A DNA stretch of 11,820 nucleotides from SZUA-230 sp964581095 (GTDB lineage Bacteria; Bacteroidota; Bacteroidia; Cytophagales; Cyclobacteriaceae), in NCBI GenBank assembly GCA_964581095.1, contig CAZONK010000106.1:1-11820 (forward strand). The letters are read 5' to 3'. Made by a program: the position numbers and the translations under genes. How positions within the stretch are numbered: position 1 is the stretch's first letter; each line of letters opens with the position of its first letter. Positions 6,550 through 11,820 of the stretch are shown piece after piece. A model generated the notes under the pieces. The model did no database searches. It saw nothing but the letters and a program-made list of their open reading frames with translations, and was not told the DNA's origin.

Positions 6550-7522
6550 AAAATACATCACCTTTTTTATTATTATTAATTCTATTCCGGTTGTTTTATT
6601 TGAATTAGCTGATCTTACATGGTTAGCTATTCCCTGGCAACCTATTTCCCTGGTAGGCATTGCCGTGGCCTTTTACCTTGGATTTAAAAATAATTCATCC
6701 TACGAAAGACTCTGGGAGGCACGTAAAATATGGGGTGGGATTGTAAACACCTCACGTTCTTTTACTGTATTGTCACGTGATTATATAACTGATGAATTTA
6801 CTAAGGAAACGATTAGTAATGAAGAACTAACGAAGACACATAAGACAATCGTACATCGACATATCGCCTGGATTAAAGCATTGACCTACCAGCTTAGAAT
6901 GTTAAAAAATTGGGAGCACAATTCGAAAAATGATAATAAAATGAGGAAGGCGGCAGGAATTCATCCGGATGGAAATCATTTCGATAACCTAAGAGATTAT
7001 TTGACGGAAGAAGAATATGAATATGTACTTAAAAAAGGGAATATAGCTTCTCATATTCTAAGTCTGCAATCCATGCATATATTAAAATTAAAACGAAGAG
7101 GATTAATTGATGATTTCAGGCATATGGAATTAGGGAATTTGGTTACTGAATTCTATAATCTACAGGGAAAATCAGAGCGTATTAAAAATTTTCCATTTCC
7201 CAGGCAGTATGCAAGCCTTAATGAGTATTTTGTTTGGATTTTTATTTTACTGATTCCTTTCAGCATGTTGAATGTGTTTTCGGGCATAGAGCATGAATAT
7301 TTTATTTGGTTAGCTATTCCATTTACAACATTGATATCATGGGTATTTCATACAATGGAAATGGTTGGTAATTATAGCGAAAATCCTTTTGAGGGACTTT
7401 ACAATGATGTTCCAATTACATCTATTGCAACCGGTATTGAAATTGATATAAGGCAAATGCTGGAAGAAACTGATTTACCTGATAACATTGAGCCTTTTGG
7501 AAACATGAAAATTCTTGTGTAG
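6500..7522 (+). CDS. Bestrophin-family ion channel (UPF0187/YneE type)
   Basis: The 340-residue membrane protein belongs to the bestrophin-like family, whose members form pentameric ion channels in the inner membrane. Human bestrophins are calcium-activated anion channels, and a characterised Klebsiella homologue was reported to be cation-selective, so selectivity here cannot be read from sequence. Supporting features are the N-terminal TLNWSKKYITF, a first helix pair (about 20-65) leading into YLGFKNNSSYERLWEARKIW (a typical family segment), a second hydrophobic pair (about 240-285), and the signature ENPFEG (294-299) followed by D303 in NDVP. The middle (about 85-235) is charged and helical, as expected for the cytoplasmic part. 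It is slightly longer than many bacterial members at about 300 residues. The gene is AT-rich compared with the permease before it. It ends 10 bases before the metallo-hydrolase gene, so the two are probably co-transcribed. Confidence 0.92.
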   Translation: MQAGKRYTIWQTLNWSKKYITFFIIINSIPVVLFELADLTWLAIPWQPISLVGIAVAFYLGFKNNSSYERLWEARKIWGGIVNTSRSFTVLSRDYITDEFTKETISNEELTKTHKTIVHRHIAWIKALTYQLRMLKNWEHNSKNDNKMRKAAGIHPDGNHFDNLRDYLTEEEYEYVLKKGNIASHILSLQSMHILKLKRRGLIDDFRHMELGNLVTEFYNLQGKSERIKNFPFPRQYASLNEYFVWIFILLIPFSMLNVFSGIEHEYFIWLAIPFTTLISWVFHTMEMVGNYSENPFEGLYNDVPITSIATGIEIDIRQMLEETDLPDNIEPFGNMKILV

Positions 7523-7532
7523 GTATTCCTGA

Positions 7533-8663
7533 ATGAAGAAAATCAAAAAAATTATAAAAGTGATAGCATTAACAATTGCGGGAATAATTGCTCTGTTACT
7601 CCTTGTTGTAACTCTTTTTATGAACCTTAGCCCCCAGTTTGGGGTAGGTCCGGATAAAAAACAAAAAACAGCGTATGCTCAATTGAATCATTGGAAAGCG
7701 GGGAAGTTCATAAACCAAATTCCTACGGTGATGGATATTAATTATTTGGAGCTCATTGGTAAATTGTTGGAATCAGCACCAAACAGACAACCGAAAAGAG
7801 ACATTGTTGTCGAAAAAATCGATTCATTGGAAATCGAAGAACACGAATCAAGCATTACCCGATTGACATGGTTTGGCCATTCAGCTTTTCTTCTGGAACT
7901 GGATGGGAAAAAAATCCTTCTTGATCCAATGTTTGGTCAGGCATCAGCGCCTCATCCATGGTTGGGGCCAAAAAGGTATTCAAAAGAATTGCCCATTGAA
8001 ATCGAAAAGCTTCCTTTCATTGATGCTATAATATTTTCACATGACCATTACGACCACCTGGACTATGGATCGATCCAAAAATTAAAAGATAAAGTAGGGG
8101 TATTTTTTGTACCGTTGGGTGTTGGGAATCATTTAATAAAATGGGGTGTTCCGGAAGAAAAAGTACATGAACTGGACTGGTGGGATAAAATTAAATTCGA
8201 TCAGATTGAATTGGTCAGTACACCTGCCCGCCATTTTTCGGGGAGGGGATTTTTTGACCGCTCAACTACATTGTGGTGTTCCTGGGTAATTAAGGGGGAG
8301 AATGAAAACATTTATTTCAGCGGGGATAGTGGTTATGGATCTCACTTTAAAGAAATTGGAAAAAAATATGGGCCTTTTGATATTTCCTTAATGGAATGCG
8401 GACAATACAATAAGGATTGGGAAGCTATCCATATGATGCCGGAGCAAACTGTACAGGCTACCATTGATCTAAAAAGTAAATTACTTGTGCCTATACATTG
8501 GGGAGCATTTACACTAGCCTTTCATGATTGGACTGATCCTGCAGAAAGAGTAACTAAAAAAGCAGCCGAGCTGAATGTACCTGTATCAACGCCGAAAATT
8601 GGCGAGGCCATTATTGTTGGAGGTGTTGATTATCCCAAAGAAAAATGGTGGGCTAAATATTAA
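7533..8663 (+). CDS. Membrane-anchored metallo-beta-lactamase-fold hydrolase, NAPE-PLD-like
   Basis: The 376-residue protein starts with a lysine-rich segment and one hydrophobic helix (about 10-30) that probably anchors it in the inner membrane with the catalytic domain outside. An uncleaved signal anchor fits better than a cleavable signal, as no clear cleavage site follows. The catalytic domain (about 108-350) has the full metal-ligand set of the MBL fold: H170, H172, D174 and H175 in SHDHYDHLD, H234 in PARHFSGRG, D265 in FSGDSGYG, and H322 in VPIHWGAF. The spacing and the segments WFGHSAFLLELDG, LLDPMFGQASAP and IHMMPEQTVQA match the COG2220 group that includes N-acyl-phosphatidylethanolamine phospholipase D. 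A phospholipid- or N-acyl-lipid-cleaving role is therefore plausible but unproven, and other members of this group act on different substrates. It is the second gene of a unit with the bestrophin. Confidence 0.92.
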   Translation: MKKIKKIIKVIALTIAGIIALLLLVVTLFMNLSPQFGVGPDKKQKTAYAQLNHWKAGKFINQIPTVMDINYLELIGKLLESAPNRQPKRDIVVEKIDSLEIEEHESSITRLTWFGHSAFLLELDGKKILLDPMFGQASAPHPWLGPKRYSKELPIEIEKLPFIDAIIFSHDHYDHLDYGSIQKLKDKVGVFFVPLGVGNHLIKWGVPEEKVHELDWWDKIKFDQIELVSTPARHFSGRGFFDRSTTLWCSWVIKGENENIYFSGDSGYGSHFKEIGKKYGPFDISLMECGQYNKDWEAIHMMPEQTVQATIDLKSKLLVPIHWGAFTLAFHDWTDPAERVTKKAAELNVPVSTPKIGEAIIVGGVDYPKEKWWAKY

Positions 8664-8727
8664 TTTCCATTTACAAAAATCATGAAAATAAGCACATGGA
8701 ATTCCTTATTTTGGGAGCGATCCTTCC

Positions 8728-8735
8728 GGGGGGGG
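8728..8735 (+). repeat. G8 homopolymer tract
   Basis: Eight consecutive G bases occur in an otherwise AT-rich non-coding stretch downstream of the metallo-hydrolase gene. Tracts like this slip easily, but no gene here depends on its length. Confidence 0.6.
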
Positions 8736-8737
8736 TG

Positions 8738-8853
8738 CACCATGAAGTGAAAGTGTTCCACCTCTTTTTTTATTCCTCGGATAGCCGAAGTAAACTTTGC
8801 TATCCTCCAATTGCAAAAAGACTGTCATTGACAGCCTTTCTACTTCATGGTGG
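8738..8853. repeat. Nested inverted repeat, structured non-coding element
   Basis: The outer arms CACCATGAAGTGAAAG (8738-8753) and CTTTCTACTTCATGGTG (8836-8852) are reverse complements apart from one inserted base. Inside are a perfect 7-base stem, GGATAGC (8779-8785) with GCTATCC (8799-8805), and a tight hairpin CTGTC-ATT-GACAG (8822-8834). Either strand could fold into a compact branched structure. I do not recognise the family. It could be a small palindromic repeat element, a transcript-end structure for the genes on either side, or a structured RNA. No transposase or target duplication is visible. Confidence 0.5.
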
Positions 8854-8859
8854 AATTTG

Positions 8860-8907
8860 TGGATTCGAACCAGTGACCTCAGCCCTGTCAAGGCAGCGCT
8901 CTAAACC
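8860..8907 (-). pseudogene. Truncated tRNA-Val copy
   Basis: These 48 bases match 8933-8980 inside the intact tRNA-Val with only two differences, 73 bases apart. The copy covers the second half of the D-loop, the whole anticodon arm (CTGCC/TTGACAG/GGCTG, still with anticodon GAC) and most of the T-arm. The 5' acceptor strand and first half of the D-arm are missing, and the 3' acceptor strand is gone. One of the two differences breaks an anticodon-stem pair, and only three T-stem pairs remain. It cannot form a tRNA. The offset is close to one tRNA length, so it looks like a decayed tandem duplicate. Confidence 0.8.
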
Positions 8908-9013
8908 CCGATTGCAAATTTGTGAGGCATACTGGATTCGAACCAGTGGCCTCTGCCCTGTCAAGGCAGCGCTCTAAACCAACTGAGCTAATGCCTCAAA
9001 ATTGCAGATCGGG
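8906..9013. repeat. Imperfect inverted repeat bracketing tRNA-Val
   Basis: CCCCGATTGCAAATTTG at 8906-8922 abuts one end of the tRNA, and AAAATTGCAGATCGGG at 8998-9013 abuts the other. The second is the reverse complement of the first except for one extra base and one mismatch. In the precursor RNA the two flanks could pair into a stem closing over the tRNA, which would favour RNase III-like or coordinated end processing. It may also be a by-product of the duplication that produced the truncated copy. Confidence 0.55.
8923..8997 (-). tRNA. tRNA-Val (anticodon GAC)
   Basis: The 75-base cloverleaf is complete. The acceptor stem is GAGGCAT/ATGCCTC (7 pairs), the D-stem GCTC/GAGC, the anticodon stem CTGCC/GGCAG with loop TTGACAG, and the T-stem ACTGG/CCAGT with loop TTCGAAT. 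The discriminator base is A, as expected for valine. The anticodon GAC reads GUC/GUU codons. The 3' CCA is not encoded, since CA follows directly, so it must be added after transcription. A truncated copy lies immediately downstream. A candidate promoter is at 9073-9080. Confidence 0.96.
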
Positions 9014-9029
9014 CACAGCAACTGAGCCT

Positions 9030-9046
9030 GCCTACCTATGGTAGGC
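9030..9046. repeat. Perfect hairpin GCCTACC-TAT-GGTAGGC
   Basis: A 7-pair stem with a 3-base loop lies about 33 bases before the tRNA-Val 5' end, within its presumed leader. It has no T-run after it in the tRNA direction, so it is not a typical terminator. It resembles short GC-rich palindromes scattered between Bacteroidota genes, but I cannot confirm copies elsewhere. Confidence 0.5.
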
Positions 9047-9072
9047 TAAAACCCCAATATTTTTCTATGCCC

Positions 9073-9080
9073 CAAAAGTA
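9073..9080 (-). promoter_or_regulatory. Candidate -7 box for tRNA-Val
   Basis: The minus-strand octamer TACTTTTG matches TAnnTTTG exactly. Transcription would begin near 9067, about 70 bases before the tRNA 5' end. No -33 TTG is visible at the expected spacing. Confidence 0.35.
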
Positions 9081-9228
9081 AATAGACTTGAGGTAAATTA
9101 GAGCATTTTGCTATTCCATATCTTCCCAACCTGGAAGCAGGTTAATATATCATCGTTTAACTCCTTTAGAAATTAGAGCTTAAAATCTGAGTCTTGAACA
9201 TGAAAAGTGAACGAATTCTTACTTAGGG

Positions 9229-9251
9229 ATCTTACGCTTCAAGCTTAAGAT
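9229..9251. repeat. 23-base near-palindrome before the topoisomerase gene
   Basis: ATCTTACGCTT (9229-9239) and AAGCTTAAGAT (9241-9251) are reverse complements at 10 of 11 positions around a single central C. The near-zero loop favours a protein-binding operator over an RNA hairpin. It sits 27 bases before the candidate -33 element of the topoisomerase gene. Confidence 0.45.
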
Positions 9252-9277
9252 GACGTATTTACATTCTTTCATTTCCC

Positions 9278-9306
9278 TTGAATTCTAAGAATAAAATGCT
9301 AATTTG
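9278..9306 (+). promoter_or_regulatory. Candidate promoter of the topoisomerase gene
   Basis: TTG at 9278-9280 is followed after 19 bases by TAATTTG at 9300-9306, close to the Bacteroidota pattern TTG-N19..21-TAnnTTTG but with one base missing in the -7 box. The box ends five bases before the ATG at 9312, implying a leaderless or nearly leaderless message. Confidence 0.4.
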
Positions 9307-9311
9307 TAAGA

Positions 9312-10346
9312 ATGGAACAAAAAGGAATTACCAGAAAAATCAAAAACAAGGTTGTAAAGGGGAAAAAAGTTATTGCCTGGGATTATTTCGACCCAAAAGG
9401 TAATCTCATTATTGATAACGCAACGATCGGCCGATGCAATAAACTGGTACTTCCTCCTGCCTGGGTAGAGGTTTGGATTTCAACGGATGCCGAAAGCCAC
9501 TTGCAGGCTACCGGAAAGGATGCTAAAGGCAGAAAACAGTACCGATACCATGAAGAATGGACAAAATCCCGTTCCGCCAAGAAATTTGAGGGGATGATAG
9601 GATTTGCAAACATCCTGCCTACTATCAGGAGAAAGATTGAATCTGATCTGAAACTTAAAGGTATGCCCAGGGATAAGGTGGTGGCGCTGGTAATCAAATT
9701 AATGGATATTTATCATATCCGGGTAGGTAATGATGAATATGCTAAAAAGAACAAATCTTATGGTTTGACTACTTTAACCGAGGGACATCTTACCATCGAC
9801 CGTTCCGATAGCGCAGAAGGAGAGTTAGATGCAATATTCGAATTCACAGGTAAATCAGGTAAACTTTGGAAAAGAAGAATCTGGGAAGATGACCTTGCAT
9901 TGCTCATTGAAGCATCAGGAAAAGTGGGGGGTAATTCGAAGTCCCAGGATTTATTCCGTTATGAAGACAATAATGGGAGGGACTTTGACATAAAGTCCAA
10001 TCATATCAACGAATACCTTGACAAAATTGCTTCTAAACATCAAAAAGTGACGGCAAAGGATTTTCGGACATGGGCTGCTACATCAAAGACAGCCTATCGA
10101 TTGTCGAAACAACTCGATCCGGATTCCAAGACAGCCAGGAAAAAAGTACTCAACCAGGTAATAAAAACTGTTTCGTCTGATTTGGGTAATACTCCCACGG
10201 TCTGCAGGTCATCTTATATTCATCCGTCGATAATGCTGGATTGGGAAGATGGAAGTTTCAGGAAAAAATGGAATAAATCTGTTGGTAATAATAAGATCAG
10301 GGGTTTATCTAAAGAAGAGACAGCCACACTTTTTTATATATCATGA
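9312..10346 (+). CDS. DNA topoisomerase IB (poxvirus/bacterial type)
   Basis: The 344-residue enzyme relaxes supercoils by cutting one strand through a 3'-phosphotyrosine link. The N-terminal domain (about 15-90) contains the family's LPPAWVEVWIS and GRKQYRYHEEW segments. The catalytic domain (about 95-325) shows the active-site set: R137 in YHIRVGNDEYAKKN, a lysine in the beta-hairpin GKSGK (probably K184), R252 in KDFRTW, the GNTP motif (292-295, Asn where vaccinia has the catalytic His, as is usual in bacterial members), and nucleophile Y302 in SYIHP. The length fits bacterial TopIB enzymes. It stands alone, with a tRNA gene behind it and a convergent gene 17 bases ahead. TopIB is an accessory enzyme found patchily in bacteria. 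No Shine-Dalgarno site precedes the ATG, which lies just after a promoter-like box. Confidence 0.95.
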   Translation: MEQKGITRKIKNKVVKGKKVIAWDYFDPKGNLIIDNATIGRCNKLVLPPAWVEVWISTDAESHLQATGKDAKGRKQYRYHEEWTKSRSAKKFEGMIGFANILPTIRRKIESDLKLKGMPRDKVVALVIKLMDIYHIRVGNDEYAKKNKSYGLTTLTEGHLTIDRSDSAEGELDAIFEFTGKSGKLWKRRIWEDDLALLIEASGKVGGNSKSQDLFRYEDNNGRDFDIKSNHINEYLDKIASKHQKVTAKDFRTWAATSKTAYRLSKQLDPDSKTARKKVLNQVIKTVSSDLGNTPTVCRSSYIHPSIMLDWEDGSFRKKWNKSVGNNKIRGLSKEETATLFYIS

Positions 10347-10363
10347 TCGGGTGATGAATTCAA

Positions 10364-11820
10364 TCATTTTAATTTAAATTGATCAAATTTCTCCAGTGTA
10401 TCCGGGTTATACACTTCTACATCTATACTTTCACCATCTACATGAAAAAACACAAGTGCATTTTGTGTCGTAAATCCGCTTACGGATTTGGTCCAGGGTG
10501 TATTTTCCTGGGAATAATAAGGAGCACCGGCTGCACCGTTGTTGATTTGCCATATTTCCCTGTTGAGGGTTATTCTTGGTCCCTTGAATAAATTGTACAT
10601 TTTGGTTTTTGAATTTAAAAGTGTGCGTGCATAGTTATGTTCATCACCCGTTAATATGGCCCTGGTCTTCTGGGTTTGGTTCACGATAATATCCAATAAT
10701 TCATCCCTTCGTTCAATAATGCCTTTAGCTACAGGCTTCCCGGCAACTACCGGGCGGAATTCATTGTTTTCTTCATACCACATATCATCTGTCAAATGAC
10801 CTCCATTTGGGAAAAAAGGAGTATGAATTGTCACAAAAACATGATCGATATTTGGATCATTATCAAATTTAAGGAGGGTGGCTTTCATCCATTCCATCTG
10901 GTTATCCATGATATAACCATGGATATTGCCTCCCGTAATCTTTACCTGTGCGTGCGTAGGTGCGTACCAGTAATTTGAATTCAGTACCACCATGGCCACG
11001 TTGTCGTAGGTGTAGTAAAAGACAGATTCTTTGTATGAAGGGAAATCAATCTGATCCGGATCGGGATCGTAAGCCGAGCCATCTTCACTATCCGGGCCAT
11101 TGAGCGGGTTTGAAAATTCCTGCTGAAAAATGGCTTCGCTGGAGTACTGATCGAAAGGAAAGTTATCAATCTGGTAAAAGACCTTTAATTGATCATCATA
11201 AAAGCTTTTAATCACCGCTTCATGATTGCCCATGGTGACCACAACCGGAATGTACCTGGCATAGGGGGATATTGCCTGTTTCCAGTTTGAATATTCGAGA
11301 CGTATGGATTCCGGATCCAGGCTGTACCCGGTTACGAGGTCACCTGTAAATTGCATAAATCGTGCGTTGTATTGGTGGTTTAGTGCCATTATACGTTTCA
11401 TAATGAAAGCGTTAGTACCACCAAGGTTTCGTTCACCTCCACCGTTACCTGATCGGGAATCGCTTGCATATGAAAAGGTAAATTTGGTCCGGCTACCGGG
11501 GGCGGGGGCCGTATGAAACGAATATTCCTCGATGAAATTTCCATAACCAATGGTGTAGCTATAGTCTGTGTCTGGCTCTAATTCAGTAATTAGAATCTCA
11601 TGTTGAGTGGTACCTCCACTTTTAAATTTTTTCTTATTTACCTTCACAAAAGCTTTTGTTATGACATTGGTTTTCATGGTAATCGTAACCGAATTATCGG
11701 TTAAATTTGCCAGTAATGGGCCTTCGGTAATAGAAGTTGTAACCCGAAAAGGCTCGGTGGGAACCGGGCTTTTTTGTCCGTAGGCACCCTCCGCGTATGC
11801 ATCGTAGGTTCTGAGATAAT
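10364..11820 (-). CDS. Purple-acid-phosphatase-like metallophosphoesterase (partial, N-terminus outside window)
   Basis: The minus-strand frame is open from the right edge to TGA 10364-10366, giving 484 residues. An ATG at 11677 is internal and not the start, because the codons before it continue the domain. The first 20 or so visible residues (YLRTYDAYAEGAYG) resemble the end of a fibronectin-III domain. Next comes a purple-acid-phosphatase N-terminal beta domain (about 28-105), beginning with the typical GPLLANLTDNSVTIT. The catalytic domain follows with D120-x-R122 in ASDSRSG, GD (159-160) in TGDLV, GNHE (197-200), H332 in TIHTPFFP, and GDEH (391-394). The first motif is D-x-R where D-x-H is usual, so one metal ligand is changed or the protein belongs to a subgroup that tolerates this. 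It is probably secreted, as relatives are, but the signal peptide is out of view. It is convergent with the topoisomerase gene. Confidence 0.9.
   Translation of the reverse strand, partial: YLRTYDAYAEGAYGQKSPVPTEPFRVTTSITEGPLLANLTDNSVTITMKTNVITKAFVKVNKKKFKSGGTTQHEILITELEPDTDYSYTIGYGNFIEEYSFHTAPAPGSRTKFTFSYASDSRSGNGGGERNLGGTNAFIMKRIMALNHQYNARFMQFTGDLVTGYSLDPESIRLEYSNWKQAISPYARYIPVVVTMGNHEAVIKSFYDDQLKVFYQIDNFPFDQYSSEAIFQQEFSNPLNGPDSEDGSAYDPDPDQIDFPSYKESVFYYTYDNVAMVVLNSNYWYAPTHAQVKITGGNIHGYIMDNQMEWMKATLLKFDNDPNIDHVFVTIHTPFFPNGGHLTDDMWYEENNEFRPVVAGKPVAKGIIERRDELLDIIVNQTQKTRAILTGDEHNYARTLLNSKTKMYNLFKGPRITLNREIWQINNGAAGAPYYSQENTPWTKSVSGFTTQNALVFFHVDGESIDVEVYNPDTLEKFDQFKLK

Larger units (their letters stand above)
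8998..9311. other. Intergenic region between tRNA-Val and topoisomerase genes
   Basis: No protein-coding frame is convincing in this divergent stretch. On the minus strand it holds the tRNA leader with a hairpin at 9030-9046 and a -7 box at 9073-9080. On the plus strand it holds a 23-base near-palindrome at 9229-9251 and a likely topoisomerase promoter at 9278-9306. I see nothing in 9081-9228 that I can support. Confidence 0.6.

Noticed and set aside
8696..8977. 93-codon plus-strand ORF
   Set aside because: It runs antisense through both the truncated and intact tRNA-Val and resembles no protein. The repeated FEPV/TSxLCPVKAAL-like segments are just translated tRNA sequence.
8860..8997. Integration site (attL/attR) of a mobile element at tRNA-Val
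   Set aside because: The repeated part is internal and lacks the tRNA 3' end that integrases normally copy. The two copies nearly touch, and no integrase or cargo lies between or beside them.
8923..8997. tRNA-Asp reading of the anticodon
   Set aside because: The plus strand shows GTC, but the gene is on the minus strand where the anticodon is GAC with a valine-type acceptor and discriminator A.
10347..10380. Bidirectional terminator between the convergent genes
   Set aside because: The sequence is AT-rich with a short AATTTAAATT palindrome, but no GC-containing stem with a T-run is present.
11675..11677. ATG 11677 as the start of the phosphatase
   Set aside because: The codons upstream to the window edge are open and encode the expected beginning of the beta domain, so this Met is internal.

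Overview
The window looks like chromosomal DNA of a free-living Bacteroidota, probably a Cytophagales-like marine or soil organism. The support is a moderately AT-rich base composition, several matches to the Bacteroidota -7 promoter box TAnnTTTG, starts that mostly lack strong Shine-Dalgarno sites, an RprX/RprY-like two-component pair, and an FtsX-type permease of the kind that is multiplied in this phylum. No phage, transposase, integrase or CRISPR array is visible.

Layout. Positions 1-918 (minus) hold the first 306 codons of a polytopic membrane protein that runs off the left edge. It carries HTHSH and YLHFxYNG motifs and is perhaps a distant relative of heme-copper oxidase subunit I. Between it and the next gene is a short stretch that reads like the C-terminus of a HIT-family hydrolase broken by a stop codon (936-1088). 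Positions 1137-3114 (minus) encode a response regulator and its sensor kinase, overlapping by 11 bases. Divergent from these, 3222-3887 encodes a SAM-methyltransferase-fold protein with a signal peptide. It is followed by a large FtsX/MacB-type ABC permease (3988-6381) with no ATPase beside it. An 11-base-period direct repeat of TTAACA lies in the divergent gap and is a plausible binding site for the regulator.

Positions 6500-8663 form a two-gene unit (10-base gap): a bestrophin-family ion channel and a membrane-anchored metallo-beta-lactamase-fold hydrolase related to NAPE-PLD. The bestrophin gene is noticeably more AT-rich than the genes before it.

Positions 8664-9311 contain no protein gene. 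They hold a tRNA-Val(GAC) on the minus strand, a truncated 48-base copy of the same tRNA just downstream of it, an imperfect inverted repeat bracketing the tRNA, and several hairpins. Positions 9312-10346 encode a poxvirus-type DNA topoisomerase IB. Convergent with it, 10364-11820 is the C-terminal part of a purple-acid-phosphatase-like metallophosphoesterase with fibronectin-III-like sequence in front, running off the right edge.

Taken together this looks like envelope/stress-response housekeeping plus accessory genes. I do not see a clear new multi-gene system. The most unusual items are the exported methyltransferase next to a two-component system, the bestrophin/NAPE-PLD-like pair, and the degenerate tRNA duplication.
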